Source: Roseovarius indicus (GTDB lineage Bacteria > Pseudomonadota > Alphaproteobacteria > Rhodobacterales > Rhodobacteraceae). From it: a stretch of DNA of 64,000 nucleotides. The notes under the pieces were generated by a model. That model was not told the DNA's origin, made no database searches, and was given only the letters and a program-made list of their open reading frames with translations. Below, piece after piece: positions 33,306-42,890 of the stretch. Position 1 is the stretch's first letter, and every line of letters begins with the position of its first letter. The stretch is from NCBI RefSeq assembly GCF_008728195.1, contig NZ_CP031598.1, forward strand, positions 5,084,001-5,148,000, read 5' to 3'. Made by a program: the position numbers and the translations under genes.

Positions 33306-34325
33306 TTAGCGGAACGGCGGCGAGTAGAGGAGACCGCCGTCTTTCCACTGGGCGTTCAGCCCGCGGGCCAGCCCGATCGGGGTGTTCTCGCCGATGTGGC
33401 GCTCGAACAGCTCACCGTAGTTGCCGCCAGCCGAGATCGCCTTGACGGCCCAGTCGGCTTCGAGGCCCAGCATCTCGCCGAGGTTACCCTCGGTGCCGAG
33501 CAGACGGTTGATTTCCGGATTGTCACCGGCCGAGCTTGCCATGTCGGTAATGTTGGCGCTGGTGACGCCCATTTCCTCGGCCGCGATCAGCGCGTTCAGG
33601 GTCCAGCGAACGACGTCACCCCATTCGTGGTCGCCGTGACGCACGAGCGGGCCAAGCGGCTCTTTCGATACGGTCTCGGGCAGAATGGTGTGATCACCCG
33701 GGTTCTCGAACGCGGCACGGGTGGCCGCGAGGCCCGAACGGTCGGTGGTGTAGACGTCGCACGCGCCAGCCAGGTACTGCTGCTGCGCTTCGGCGTTGGT
33801 TTCGATCGGCACCGGCTCGTAGTTCATGTTGTTCGAGCGGAAGTAGTCCGCCAGGTTGAGCTCGGTGGTGGTGCCGGTCTGAATGCAGACCGTGGCGCCG
33901 TCGAGTTCCTTGGCCGAGCTCACGCCCAGCGCGGAGGGAACCATGAAGCCCTGACCGTCATAGTAGTTGATGCCGGTGAATTCGAACTTCAGGTCGACGT
34001 CGCGCGAGAAGGTCCAGGTGGTGTTCCGGGCCAGCATGTCGACTTCGCCCGAGGCGAGTGCGGTGAAACGCGTCTTACCCGTGGTCGGCACGAACTCGAC
34101 AGCCATCGAGTCACCCAGAACAGCGGCAGCGACGGCACGGCAGACGCCGACGTCGAAGCCTTCCCATACGCCGTTTGCGTCAGGTGCCGCAAAACCGACG
34201 AGGCCGGTGGTCACGCCGCAGTTCAGCGTGCCGCGTGCCTTTACGTCATCCAACGTGCCGGCAGCAGCAGCGCCAGCCGAAAGGCCGGCGACAGTCAGCG
34301 CACCAAGAAATACGGATTTTTTCAT
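33306..34325 (-). CDS. aapJ: General L-amino acid ABC transporter, periplasmic binding protein
   Basis: 339 residues. Signal peptide (VFLGALTVAGLSAGAAAAG), then TLDDVKARGTLNCGVTTGLVGFA and WEGFDVGVCRAVAAAVLGD, typical of the AapJ family. Binds L-amino acids in the periplasm. A strong AGGAAGAGG lies 6 bases before the ATG. The 202-base region upstream (34326-34527) should hold the operon promoter; I could not identify convincing -35/-10 boxes in it. Confidence 0.95.
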   Translation of the reverse strand: MKKSVFLGALTVAGLSAGAAAAGTLDDVKARGTLNCGVTTGLVGFAAPDANGVWEGFDVGVCRAVAAAVLGDSMAVEFVPTTGKTRFTALASGEVDMLARNTTWTFSRDVDLKFEFTGINYYDGQGFMVPSALGVSSAKELDGATVCIQTGTTTELNLADYFRSNNMNYEPVPIETNAEAQQQYLAGACDVYTTDRSGLAATRAAFENPGDHTILPETVSKEPLGPLVRHGDHEWGDVVRWTLNALIAAEEMGVTSANITDMASSAGDNPEINRLLGTEGNLGEMLGLEADWAVKAISAGGNYGELFERHIGENTPIGLARGLNAQWKDGGLLYSPPFR

Positions 34326-34527
34326 TTTTACCTCTTCCTGATTGTCCGCTCTTTCCAGAACGGTTTAACGGCCCCAGAGAGGCCGGAGCGATACTGTATT
34401 TGGGGAGAGCCCCCGTCAGTGCCCGCAAGTTTGTGTGGATTCATCGACGCACGTCAAGCCCCGGATCACGAAAAACGATGGCCAAATCATGGAGTTTCCC
34501 ATGCGTCACCCAATGGGTTGCGGTCAG

Positions 34528-35241
34528 TCATGCTGCATGCGCAAGATCATGAAACCGCTTTGCAGCATAGAAGTCACTTTCTTTCATCGCTGCCTGTGCA
34601 CGGGCGTCTTCGTCGATGCCCCACTGCTCTTCCTGCCACGTCTCGTCGATCCTCGAAAGACGCCATAACGTCCCGATATCCTTCACTTCGTGGATCGCCG
34701 CGAGACCGATGACCAGCGAACCGGATATCCCCACGAGATCGTGAAACGCCGTCAGGCGGAACGCATCCATCGCGTGCACCGGCGCGGCAAGCCGCTCGAG
34801 CGCACGGGGATTCTGCGGCGCGTGCATCACGCCCTCGACCGGGATCAGCCGCGCGCCGAACGTGGCGTCGGCCCAGTCCAGCAGCGGGTCCCAGGCCTCG
34901 GCCTGGCGCTCGACCAGTTCCTGCGGGCTGTCGGCGCGATAGCACAGCAGATCGCTGTCACCATAGGCGGCAAGCATCTCGGCAACCTCCCCGTGCTGCC
35001 GGGTCACCTTGTCGATGGCGGCATTGGCGGCGCGGGTGACCGGCATGCTGACGGGCTTGATCTCGCCCTCCTGCGCATCCCATTCCGCGGCGACCGCTTC
35101 GGCCATCGCACGCGACGGCAGGGTCATCGCCGATTTCAGCGGCGTCCGCACCGGCCGGCCGTCCAGCTCGACCGCAAAGCCGCCCTCGGCCTCGACTACC
35201 TGCGCTTCCTTCCAGAACCGCTTGGCCTTCCATTCGCTCAT
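34528..35241 (-). CDS. ATP12-family F1-ATPase assembly chaperone
   Basis: 237 residues. ATP12 proteins bind the F1 alpha subunit during ATP synthase assembly. Seen: KRFWKEAQV, FAVELDGRPVRTP, LPSRAMAEAVAAEWDAQ, and the conserved DLLCYRADSPQELVERQ block. Start overlaps the HAD phosphatase stop by four bases. Common in alphaproteobacteria and mitochondria. Confidence 0.9.
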   Translation of the reverse strand: MSEWKAKRFWKEAQVVEAEGGFAVELDGRPVRTPLKSAMTLPSRAMAEAVAAEWDAQEGEIKPVSMPVTRAANAAIDKVTRQHGEVAEMLAAYGDSDLLCYRADSPQELVERQAEAWDPLLDWADATFGARLIPVEGVMHAPQNPRALERLAAPVHAMDAFRLTAFHDLVGISGSLVIGLAAIHEVKDIGTLWRLSRIDETWQEEQWGIDEDARAQAAMKESDFYAAKRFHDLAHAA

Positions 35242-35921
35242 GCCGCAGCCTCCCAGATATTGGTCAGGATGCCCGGCAACTCGCGGAAATCCCGCAGGAT
35301 GGCCGCAGCGCCGGTCAGCGCGTCAACGTCGTGATACCCCCACGAGACACCGATGAACGGCACACCGGCGGCCAGGGCCATATCCCTGTCATAGGTCGTG
35401 TCGCCGATCATCACCGCGTCACGCGCCTCGACCCCGGTTTCCGACAGCGCGGCCTGCAGCATCGCCGGGTGCGGCTTGGAGGGGTGGTGATCGCTGACCT
35501 GGCAAGTGACGAAATAGCGGGCCAGGTCATGCGCTTCGAACAGCTTGTCGAGCCCGCGGCGCGATTTGCCGGTGGCCACACCCAAAAGCGTTTCCGGCTG
35601 CGCGTGCAGGGCCGTGAGCGTTTCGAGGGCATACGGATAAAGCGGCGACGATGCCGCGGCACCCGCCTGTGCCCGCAGCGCGACATAGGCGTCCTTGTAC
35701 CACTCGACCATGGCGCTGTGCGTCTCCGGCCCAAGCTCGGGCGCGAGCCGTGGAATGGCCTTGTCGAGAGACAGCCCGACGATCCCCAGCGTCGCCTCGC
35801 GGCTCGGCGCCGGATGCCCGGCCCGGTCGAAGGCGTTGGCCATGGCGGCCACGATATCGCCCTGGCTGTCGACCAGCGTGCCGTCGACATCGAAAATCAC
35901 AAGCTTCAGCGGCGCGGTCAT
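35238..35921 (-). CDS. HAD-family hydrolase (phosphoglycolate-phosphatase-like)
   Basis: 227 residues. Motif I FDVDGTLVDSQ with the nucleophile Asp, motif II VATGKSRRG, motif III with SKPHPAM and motif IV IGDTTYDRDMA. Likely dephosphorylates a small phosphate ester; phosphoglycolate or pyrophosphate are both possible in this subfamily. Start at 35921 overlaps the pseudouridine synthase stop by four bases. Confidence 0.88.
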   Translation of the reverse strand: MTAPLKLVIFDVDGTLVDSQGDIVAAMANAFDRAGHPAPSREATLGIVGLSLDKAIPRLAPELGPETHSAMVEWYKDAYVALRAQAGAAASSPLYPYALETLTALHAQPETLLGVATGKSRRGLDKLFEAHDLARYFVTCQVSDHHPSKPHPAMLQAALSETGVEARDAVMIGDTTYDRDMALAAGVPFIGVSWGYHDVDALTGAAAILRDFRELPGILTNIWEAAA

Positions 35922-36961
35922 TCGATCTCCTCGAACGGGTCTTCGGGCGCCTCGGACGGCTGCCACTGGAACATCTCCCATGTCCGCGCCATATGCGCCG
36001 GCAGCGGCGCGGTCAGGTGCAGCCGCGCGCCCGTCACCGGGTGGGTCAGCGTCAGCGACCGGGCATGAAGGTGCAGCTTGCGGCTCACCTCTCCGCCCAG
36101 CTGCGCGCCCCAGCCGTCGCCCAGGTTCTCCTGCCCCGACCCGCCATACTTGCCATCGCCCACGATCGGATGACCCAACTCGGCCATATGCGCCCGCAGC
36201 TGGTGCGTGCGGCCGGTAACCGGCACAAGGCCAACCCAGGCGGTGCGCGTGCCTGCAGGTTCGATCACGATGTAATCGGTCGTCGCATGCTTCGCGCCCT
36301 CGGTGCGCTCCACCTCGCCGGGGTGCAGGCAAAGCATCTTCTCGCCCTCGCCCCCCTTGCCGTGACCCGGCGCCTTCACGAGGCCGAAACGGATCGTTCC
36401 GGCCCGCGGTGTCGGCACGCCGGCAATGGCGGCCCAGTAGATCTTACGCGTGTCGCGATGCCGGAACGCCTCCGTCAGGCTGGCTGCCACGGCCCGCGTC
36501 CGCGCCATGATCAGCACGCCCGAGGTATCCTTGTCGAGCCGGTGCACCAGGCGCGGCTTTTCCTCCAGCCCAAAGCGCAGCGCCTCGGCCAGCCCGTCGA
36601 CATGGCGTGTCAGCTTGCTGCCGCCCTGCACCGGCAGGCCCGGCGGCTTGTTCAGCGCGATGATGTGATCGTCGCGATAGATCACCGCCTCGCGGATCAT
36701 CTTTGCGTCTGCATCCGACACGGCCGGCTTCTCGACCGGCCGCGCCTCTCCCGGCTCCGGCAGCGGCGGCACGCGCACCTGCTGCCCCGCCTCCAGCCGG
36801 GTCGAGGCCTTCACCCGCCCGCCATCGACGCGCAGCTCGCCCTTGCGGCACATCTTCTCGATCCGGCCCTGCGGCACATGCGGAAACTGCCGCCTGAACC
36901 AGCGATCGAGCCGCTGGTCGGCATCGCCCTCGGCCACGGTCAGGGTCTGAACGCCGCTCAT
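35918..36961 (-). CDS. RluC/RluD-type 23S rRNA pseudouridine synthase with S4 domain
   Basis: 347 residues. N-terminal S4 RNA-binding domain (about 13-70: RLDRWFRRQFP, GRIEKMCRKGELRVDG), then the catalytic domain with NKPPGLPVQGG, catalytic-Asp HRLDKDTSG and PVTGRTHQLRAHM. The layout matches RluC (U955/2504/2580). ATG 36961 is used as the S4 domain starts right after it; it overlaps the crcB stop. Confidence 0.9.
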   Translation of the reverse strand: MSGVQTLTVAEGDADQRLDRWFRRQFPHVPQGRIEKMCRKGELRVDGGRVKASTRLEAGQQVRVPPLPEPGEARPVEKPAVSDADAKMIREAVIYRDDHIIALNKPPGLPVQGGSKLTRHVDGLAEALRFGLEEKPRLVHRLDKDTSGVLIMARTRAVAASLTEAFRHRDTRKIYWAAIAGVPTPRAGTIRFGLVKAPGHGKGGEGEKMLCLHPGEVERTEGAKHATTDYIVIEPAGTRTAWVGLVPVTGRTHQLRAHMAELGHPIVGDGKYGGSGQENLGDGWGAQLGGEVSRKLHLHARSLTLTHPVTGARLHLTAPLPAHMARTWEMFQWQPSEAPEDPFEEIE

Positions 36962-37338
36962 TGCCACACCGCCCGCATCAGCGTCAGGCCCAGCACGATC
37001 GCGGCGAGTGACAGTACCACCGACGCCAGAACGTAAGCCCCGGCCAGTGCCACCTGCCCGCGCTCGTAGATCGTGATCGCATCCAGCGAGAAGGCCGAGA
37101 AGGTGGTGAACCCGCCCAACAGCCCTGTCATCAGGAACGGTCCCGCCGCCCGCGTCCCGCCTTCGCGGGCCAGCAGCACGACGATCACACCCATCAGGAA
37201 GGAACCCACGACATTCACGAAAAGCGTCGCCCACGGGAAGCCGGGCCCGATCAGCCGCATGGCCGCCACCGAGGTCAGATAGCGGGCCGAGGCGCCGATT
37301 GCACCGCCAAGAGCCACGTGAAGAAGGGTCGTCACCAT
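36958..37338 (-). CDS. crcB: CrcB/Fluc-family fluoride channel
   Basis: 126 residues, four membrane helices. Seen: GGAIGASARYL, the GFPWATLFVNVVGSFLMG block and GLLGGFTTFSAFS, all diagnostic. Exports fluoride as a dual-topology dimer. ATG 37338 begins at the first helix; a TTG 36 bases earlier is less likely. I found no fluoride riboswitch in the 143 bases upstream. Start of a run crcB, rluC, HAD, atp12 with four-base overlaps. Confidence 0.93.
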   Translation of the reverse strand: MVTTLLHVALGGAIGASARYLTSVAAMRLIGPGFPWATLFVNVVGSFLMGVIVVLLAREGGTRAAGPFLMTGLLGGFTTFSAFSLDAITIYERGQVALAGAYVLASVVLSLAAIVLGLTLMRAVWQ

Positions 37339-37481
37339 GGCCGCGTCTGTCGCTTGCCACCCCGCATTTGTCAAGCTGGACCGGTCCTTGGCGACAGCGA
37401 GACCCGACGTGTCGCGAATGCACTGTTAGCGCCACCTCGCCGGCGTTAGGATGCGCCTGACCAACCGAGGAGACCGCAACG

Positions 37482-38732
37482 ATGCAAGACCCCCTCCCCT
37501 TCCTGCGCCGCCTGTTCGACCGGGCGGTCGAGGTCGCCGACCCGATGCAGAGCCTCGCCGCCTGCCTGCCGCCGAAACCCGAGGGCCGGCTCGTGGTGGT
37601 CGGCGCCGGCAAGGCCAGCGCCCGGATGGCCGAGGCGGTCGAGGCGGTCTACGGCCCCTGCGAGGGGCTGGTCATCACCCGCTACGGCTATGCCCGCCCC
37701 TGCAAGGGCATCGAGATCGTCGAAGCTGCCCACCCGGTGCCCGACGAGGCCGGCACGAAGGCGACCCGGCGGATGCTCGACCTGCTGGAAGGGCTCGGCG
37801 AAGATGACGTCGTGCTTGCCCTCATTTCGGGCGGCGGCTCGGCCCTGCTGAACGCCCCCGCCGGGGGCATCACGCTCGACGAGAAGCGGCAGCTGACCGA
37901 TGCGCTTCTCTCCAGCGGCGCGCCGATCGGCGACATCAACGGCATCCGCAAGCAGATCTCGGCGGTGAAGGGCGGCAAGCTCGCCGCCGCCGCCTACCCC
38001 GCCCGGATGCTGGCGCTGATGATCTCCGACGTGCCCGGCGACAACCCCGCCGATATCGCCAGCGGCCCGACCGTGGGCGACACGGGCGACGCCCAGCGGG
38101 CGCTCGACACGCTGGACCGCTGGAAGGTCACGCCGCCCGAGTCGGTCACGGCCTACCTCCGCAAGGGCGGCGACCCGCTGGCGCCCGATGACGAACGGCT
38201 GAGCCGGGTCGAGAACGTGATCTATGCCGCACCGTCGCAGTCACTGGATGCGGCGGCAGAACTGGGCCGCTCGGAGGGCTGCGAGGTGCAAGTCCTCGGC
38301 GACGCGCTGGAAGGCGAAGCGCGCGAGATCGCCGCCAGGCACGCCCGCCAGGCGCTGGAGGCACAGGCAAGCCTGACCCCCGGCGCCGCCCCGCTCCTGC
38401 TGCTCTCCGGCGGTGAACTCACCGTCACCCGCCGCGGCGATGGCGTGGGCGGGCCGAACGCGGAATACGCCCTCGCGCTGGCCCTCGCGCTGGATGGCGC
38501 CCCGGGCATCCATGCCATCGCCTGCGACACCGATGGTGTCGACGGCGCGGCCGAGGTCGCCGGCGCTGTCATCGGTCCGGACACCTTGACCAAAGGCCCC
38601 GACGCTGCCGAAGCACTGAACCGCAACGATGCCCACAGCTTCTTCGATAACATCGGCGATCAGGTCGTCACCGGCCCCACGCTCACGAATGTGAACGACT
38701 TCCGTGCCATCCTGATCGAACCATTGAGCTGA
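37482..38732 (+). CDS. Glycerate 2-kinase (MOFRL family)
   Basis: 416 residues. Makes 2-phosphoglycerate from glycerate, linking serine-cycle, glycolate or tartrate metabolism to glycolysis. N-terminal DUF4147 domain: VVGAGKASARMAEA, LISGGGSALL, SDVPGDNPADIASGPTVGD. C-terminal MOFRL domain: GGELTVTRRG, VGGPNAEYAL, CDTDGVDG. GAGGAG lies before the ATG. Such genes have also been annotated as hydroxypyruvate reductase (ttuD). Confidence 0.92.
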   Translation: MQDPLPFLRRLFDRAVEVADPMQSLAACLPPKPEGRLVVVGAGKASARMAEAVEAVYGPCEGLVITRYGYARPCKGIEIVEAAHPVPDEAGTKATRRMLDLLEGLGEDDVVLALISGGGSALLNAPAGGITLDEKRQLTDALLSSGAPIGDINGIRKQISAVKGGKLAAAAYPARMLALMISDVPGDNPADIASGPTVGDTGDAQRALDTLDRWKVTPPESVTAYLRKGGDPLAPDDERLSRVENVIYAAPSQSLDAAAELGRSEGCEVQVLGDALEGEAREIAARHARQALEAQASLTPGAAPLLLLSGGELTVTRRGDGVGGPNAEYALALALALDGAPGIHAIACDTDGVDGAAEVAGAVIGPDTLTKGPDAAEALNRNDAHSFFDNIGDQVVTGPTLTNVNDFRAILIEPLS

Positions 38733-38755
38733 CGGCAGCACCAACGCGCCACACC

Positions 38756-38870
38756 TGGTTTCTTCTTGGTTTCCAATATCCCGGGGGGTTCACAGGCGTC
38801 CCGGAAACGCTCCGGCGGAGCGTTTCGCCTGTGAACGGGCGCAGCCCCGGGAAGGGGGCTGGCCCCCAAT
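38756..38870. terminator. Dispersed repeat copy with long hairpin between convergent genes
   Basis: Contains TTTCTTCTTGG and AATATCCCGGG, like the right arm of the 51432 repeat. Next comes a compound hairpin: gttcacaggc (38788-38797) with gcctgtgaac (38827-38836), enclosing gaaacgctcc (38804-38813) with ggagcgtttc (38817-38826). A 38-base tail (38833-38870) is identical to 51516-51553 except for one base. Lies between glycerate kinase and the convergent DUF1643 gene, so a two-way terminator is likely. Confidence 0.65.
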
Positions 38871-38882
38871 CCGACGCCAGCC

Positions 38883-39443
38883 TCACGCACCCGGCAGCGG
38901 AAAATCCTGCAGCGGCGTATCCTTCCGCAGGTAAAGCGGATGCTTGGCCGATCCGTCCATGTTCAGCCCGAGACACTTCATCGGCCGTCCGGTCGTGGCG
39001 ATTTCCGCGATCATCTCGGCCACCAGCCCGGCATAGCGCTTGTGCAGCTTGCCATAGGCCATGACGACCAGCTCCGACTCGCACGCCATCTCGACCAGCG
39101 CCGGAATGTTCGCCGGGCTGCAGGCCAGTGCCGGGTCGGCGGGAATGTCCTTGGGCGATGTCGCCCGCCAGTCGAGCACGTTGCCCTTGAGGTAGCGGGT
39201 GAACCCCCAGTCCTGCGCGAACATCAACTCGCGGTGACAGGTCGGATCCGAAGCGGCAGCATCGGCCACCGAGGGGTTCATGCCGATGAACAGCACCGTG
39301 CGGGGCGGGGCGCCATCCGGCGTCCAGTCCCGCGTCAGAGCTTGCCGATAGCGGCCGCAATCCGAGAACGTTGCCCCGCCGATGACGCCATCGGGCAGTC
39401 GCAGCCGCACCTTGCCGCCGGGATCATGGGGCGCCTCGGCCAT
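38883..39443 (-). CDS. DUF1643 family protein
   Basis: 186 residues, no signal or membrane segment. Conserved blocks FSDCGRYRQALTRDW, TVLFIGMNPSVADA, DPTCHRELMFAQDWG and LGLNMDGSAKHPLYL match DUF1643, function unknown. ATG 39443 lies 2 bases after the truB stop, so it is the last gene of the rbfA-truB run; earlier in-frame codons overlap truB. Confidence 0.82.
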   Translation of the reverse strand: MAEAPHDPGGKVRLRLPDGVIGGATFSDCGRYRQALTRDWTPDGAPPRTVLFIGMNPSVADAAASDPTCHRELMFAQDWGFTRYLKGNVLDWRATSPKDIPADPALACSPANIPALVEMACESELVVMAYGKLHKRYAGLVAEMIAEIATTGRPMKCLGLNMDGSAKHPLYLRKDTPLQDFPLPGA

Positions 39444-39445
39444 GC

Positions 39446-40366
39446 TCAGCCCTCCAGCGGCCCGGTGTTGAACACGCGCGAGGGGTGCAGTTCGCCCCCC
39501 TTGAACCGGCCCACCGCGACGGCGCGCCCCTTGTGGGCGGCCCAGCACTCGTCGCCATATTCGACGTCGCGGGCGATCACCATGCCGGGGTTGCCATTGC
39601 GCAGCCGCACGGCGCCTTCCTCGGTACAGCTAACCTGCGGCAGCCCCTCCAGCCCGTCTTCCAGCGGCCGCAGCCAGGCGTCGAGTTCCGGCGTGTGCGC
39701 CAGCCTGTCGACCTCTTCGATGCTGATCCCCTCTTCCGCCTCGAACGGCCCCGACCAGATGCGGCGCAGCCACGCGACATGTCCGTAACAGCCCAGCGCC
39801 TCGCCCAGGTCGCGGGCAATGGCCCGCACATAGCCGCCCTTGCCACAGACCATTTCCAGCGTCACATGATCGGGATCGGGGCGGTCGGTCATCACCAGTT
39901 CCTCGACCCAGAGCGGGCGCGCCTCGATCTCGACCTCCTCGCCCTCGCGCGCCAGCTTGTAGGCGCGCTGTCCGTCGATCTTCACGGCAGAGTATTTCGG
40001 CGGCACCTGCATGATATCGCCGATGAAGGCCCCCAGCGCCGCCTTGATGGCCTCGTCGTCGGGCCGGCTGTCGGAGGAGGCGATCACCTCGCCCTCCTCG
40101 TCGTCGGTATTGGTGGCCTGCCCCAGCCGCACGGAAAACTCGTAGGCCTTCAGCGCATCGGTGATGAACGGCACCGTCTTGGTCGCCTCGCCCAGCGCCA
40201 CGGCCAGCACACCTGTCGCCGCCGGGTCGAGCGTGCCGGCATGACCCGCCTTCTTCGCCTGAAGCGCCCAGCGCACCTTGTTGACCACGGCAGTCGAGGT
40301 CATGCCCGCGGGCTTGTCGACCACCAGCCAGCCAGAAATGTCGCGACCCTTGCGTTTGCGTCCCAT
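39446..40366 (-). CDS. truB: tRNA pseudouridine(55) synthase
   Basis: 306 residues. Makes pseudouridine 55 in the T-loop of tRNA. Motif [17 protein letters not shown], catalytic Asp in [31 protein letters not shown], and [11 protein letters not shown]. Separated from rbfA by the secreted glycosidase-like gene instead of the usual direct rbfA-truB pairing. Confidence 0.95.
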   Translation of the reverse strand: MGRKRKGRDISGWLVVDKPAGMTSTAVVNKVRWALQAKKAGHAGTLDPAATGVLAVALGEATKTVPFITDALKAYEFSVRLGQATNTDDEEGEVIASSDSRPDDEAIKAALGAFIGDIMQVPPKYSAVKIDGQRAYKLAREGEEVEIEARPLWVEELVMTDRPDPDHVTLEMVCGKGGYVRAIARDLGEALGCYGHVAWLRRIWSGPFEAEEGISIEEVDRLAHTPELDAWLRPLEDGLEGLPQVSCTEEGAVRLRNGNPGMVIARDVEYGDECWAAHKGRAVAVGRFKGGELHPSRVFNTGPLEG

Positions 40367-40427
40367 GCGCCGTGCGTCCCGTAGCGGTTGAATGAGACAC
40401 GCGAGCTATCAAGGCCCGCGCCCGGCG

Positions 40428-41162
40428 TCAATTGTCAGCCGGCGCCACCACGCCCACGATCGGGCCCATGGGAAAGCCGCCGTCATGCCGGTTCAGCCCC
40501 GGCACGTAGAGACGCGAGATGTTGCCATCGAAATAGAGCGCCTGTGGCGTGCCCAGCTTGTCCCGGAAGAGCGACCCGAAGCTGTGGAAATTCACCGGCT
40601 CTTCGGAGATCGCGAACCAGACCGTCTTGCCGTCGTCCGAAACCCCGACCCCGTTGCGGATATAGGTGCTGTCACTGTCCTCGAGGAACTTGGGGTGCAG
40701 CTCTCCGTCGATCACCAGCATCGGCCCCGACTGCGTGGCATAGATGCACGCCGGCGGGTCGTCCTTGTAGCGGCGCGTCTCGACCACCGCGGCAAACCCG
40801 TCCCCGATACAGAACACGCCATTCGGCAACAGCCCGAAATTGCCCGGCCCTTCGGAGGTGATGACGCCGCGGGCCTCTTCCCCCTTCTCGAGGTAATGGC
40901 CCACCGGGCTTCTGTCCTGGTGGTACATCCCCGCGTTCATCGCGAATTCGAGCGTCAGGCCGTCTTCCGCCAAAAGCCGTTCGACATTGCGGAAACTGCC
41001 CAGCAGCTTGCCGTCGTTCGGATTGTTGAGAAACAGGCGCAGGTCGGCCTGCGACGCGTCGAACGAACAGGCGGTGTATTCCTGCCCGCCATGCTCGACT
41101 GTTGCACAGTCGAGCGCCGCCGCGGGCGATGCCATGAAGAGCAACGCAAAAAGCCAGCGCAT
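40428..41162 (-). CDS. Secreted phosphodiester glycosidase family protein (NAGPA/DUF2233)
   Basis: 244 residues. Signal peptide of about 16 residues (WLFALLFMASPAAA). Family blocks: LEFAMNAGMYHQDRSPVG, GNFGLLPNGVFCIGDG, ATQSGPMLVIDGELHPKF and ALYFDGNISRLYVPG. Relatives cleave sugar phosphodiesters (human uncovering enzyme) or act on cell-wall glycans. It lies between rbfA and truB on the same strand and is probably co-transcribed, an odd place for a periplasmic enzyme. Confidence 0.82.
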   Translation of the reverse strand: MRWLFALLFMASPAAALDCATVEHGGQEYTACSFDASQADLRLFLNNPNDGKLLGSFRNVERLLAEDGLTLEFAMNAGMYHQDRSPVGHYLEKGEEARGVITSEGPGNFGLLPNGVFCIGDGFAAVVETRRYKDDPPACIYATQSGPMLVIDGELHPKFLEDSDSTYIRNGVGVSDDGKTVWFAISEEPVNFHSFGSLFRDKLGTPQALYFDGNISRLYVPGLNRHDGGFPMGPIVGVVAPADN

Positions 41163-41168
41163 TGCCGT

Positions 41169-41573
41169 TTACCCCTCGACGTCGCGGCGCACGTTGTCCT
41201 GCTCGAACAACCGGCGGGTTTCATCCATCTTGTCAAAGGTCTCGTCGATGCGGAACCGCAGATCGGGGGCGTATTTCAGCTCGAGCTTCTTGCCGATGAT
41301 GCGCCGCAGTTCACCCTTGTTGCGCGCCAGAAGGGCGACCACGTCCTCCTGCCCCTCGCCGCCCAGCGGCAGGACATAGGCGGTCGCAACCTTCAGGTCG
41401 GGCGAGATGCGCACCTCGCCGACGGTCACCGAAAGGCGGTTGAGCTCCGGGTCGTGGATGTCGCCGCGCATGAGCACGTCCGACAGCGTCCGCCGGATCA
41501 GCTCGCCCACCCGCAGCTGGCGCTGCGACGGGCCGGGACCATCATGAAACTTGTTCTTTGCCATGCCTTGCAT
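41169..41573 (-). CDS. rbfA: Ribosome-binding factor A
   Basis: 134 residues, KH-like RNA-binding fold. Needed for maturation of the 5' end of 16S rRNA in the 30S subunit. Seen: [49 protein letters not shown] and [17 protein letters not shown]. Heads the minus-strand run and is divergent from dapB across 78 bases, which must contain both promoters. Confidence 0.95.
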   Translation of the reverse strand: MQGMAKNKFHDGPGPSQRQLRVGELIRRTLSDVLMRGDIHDPELNRLSVTVGEVRISPDLKVATAYVLPLGGEGQEDVVALLARNKGELRRIIGKKLELKYAPDLRFRIDETFDKMDETRRLFEQDNVRRDVEG

Positions 41574-41651
41574 CTAAGGCTTCGCGGATGTTTTGCCAAG
41601 CGATGATCCGTGCGGTAGGGAAGGCAGCAACGCAAACTGGAGAGACACAAG

Positions 41652-42470
41652 ATGAGCGATGTGCCGGGCATAGTGGTGACGGGCGCCTCGGGCCGGATGG
41701 GCCAGATGCTGATCCGCACCGTGATGGAAAGCGACCGGGCCAAGCTGGTCGGCGTGGTCGAACGCGAAGGGCATGACTGGATCGGGCAGGATATCGGCAC
41801 CGCCATGGGTGGCGCGCCTTTGGACGTCACTGTCAGCGACGATCCGCTCGAGGTGATCGCAAAGGCCCATGCCGTCATCGATTTCACCGCGCCCGCGGCC
41901 ACCGTCGAGTTCGCCGGGCTGGCTGCACAGGCGCGCTGCGTCCATGTCATCGGCACCACCGGCATGACCGACGAAGACCTTGCCAAGCTCAAACCCGCCG
42001 CGCGCCATGCCACCATCATCCGCGCCGGCAACATGAGCCTCGGCGTCAACCTTCTGGTGCAGCTGACCAAACAGGTCGCCGCCGCGCTGGACGAGGATTT
42101 CGACATCGAGGTGATCGAAGCGCACCACAACCAGAAGGTCGACGCCCCTTCCGGCACCGCCCTGATGCTGGGCGAGGCCGCCGCCGAAGGGCGGGGCGTG
42201 TCACTGGACGCAGTTTCCGACCGGGGCCGCGACGGCATGACCGGCAAGCGCGAGCGTGGGCATATCGGCTTTCACGCCATCCGCGGCGGCGACATCGTGG
42301 GCGAGCATGACGTGCTTTTCGCGGCGGCGGGCGAGCGGATCACCCTGCGCCACGTGGCCTCGGACAGGGCGGTCTTTGCCCGTGGCGCACTCAAGGCGGC
42401 GCTTTGGGGGCAGGGCCGGAAACCGGGCGAATACGACATGCTCGACGTGCTGGGATTGCGGAAAGACTGA
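41652..42470 (+). CDS. dapB: 4-hydroxy-tetrahydrodipicolinate reductase
   Basis: 272 residues. NAD(P)H-dependent step of lysine and diaminopimelate synthesis. N-terminal Rossmann motif [22 protein letters not shown], and the catalytic block [20 protein letters not shown] with His-His and Lys. GGAGAGAC precedes the ATG. Confidence 0.95.
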   Translation: MSDVPGIVVTGASGRMGQMLIRTVMESDRAKLVGVVEREGHDWIGQDIGTAMGGAPLDVTVSDDPLEVIAKAHAVIDFTAPAATVEFAGLAAQARCVHVIGTTGMTDEDLAKLKPAARHATIIRAGNMSLGVNLLVQLTKQVAAALDEDFDIEVIEAHHNQKVDAPSGTALMLGEAAAEGRGVSLDAVSDRGRDGMTGKRERGHIGFHAIRGGDIVGEHDVLFAAAGERITLRHVASDRAVFARGALKAALWGQGRKPGEYDMLDVLGLRKD

Positions 42471-42527
42471 TCCGCCCCGGCTTTCGCTGCGTAACTCTCA
42501 GGACATTGCAGAAATGGACCTGAGACC

Positions 42528-42881
42528 ATGCCGCGTATGATTGCCCTTGTTTCCGCGCTCTTCCTGTGCGCCCCGGCCTTTGCCGAAAGCTTCAAACCGG
42601 TCACCAGCCGCGACACCTTCATATCCCTGATGCAGAACAGGGAGCTGACGCGCTTCGGCATCAACCTCACCGTCACGCCCGACGGCAAGATCGACGGGCG
42701 CGCGTTCGGGCGCGACGTCAGCGGCGCATGGCGGTGGCAGTCAGGATATTTCTGCCGTGATCTCTACTGGGGAAGCAAGAACCTCGGCCCCAATTGCCAG
42801 GCCGTGAAGGTCCAGGGCCGCACCGTGCGCTTCATCTCCGATCAGGGCGCAGGCGACCACGCCGACCTGACCCTGCGCTGA
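42528..42881 (+). CDS. Small secreted protein of unknown function
   Basis: 117 residues. Signal peptide of about 19 residues (MIALVSALFLCAPAFA), then a beta-rich domain with GINLTVTPDGKIDGRAFGRDVSGAWRW and CRDLYWGSKNLGPNCQAV; the two Cys could form a disulfide. Similar proteins are sometimes labelled dihydrodipicolinate reductase only because they sit beside dapB; the sequence shows nothing in common with that enzyme. Start could also be the ATG at 42537. Confidence 0.72.
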   Translation: MPRMIALVSALFLCAPAFAESFKPVTSRDTFISLMQNRELTRFGINLTVTPDGKIDGRAFGRDVSGAWRWQSGYFCRDLYWGSKNLGPNCQAVKVQGRTVRFISDQGAGDHADLTLR

Positions 42882-42890
42882 GGCGCCGGC

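Noticed and set aside
37339..37481. Fluoride riboswitch upstream of crcB
   Set aside because: The region was read for the conserved pseudoknot sequence and none was seen.
42528..42881. Second dihydrodipicolinate reductase next to dapB
   Set aside because: The product is a 117-residue secreted protein without a Rossmann motif or the catalytic His-His/Lys block.
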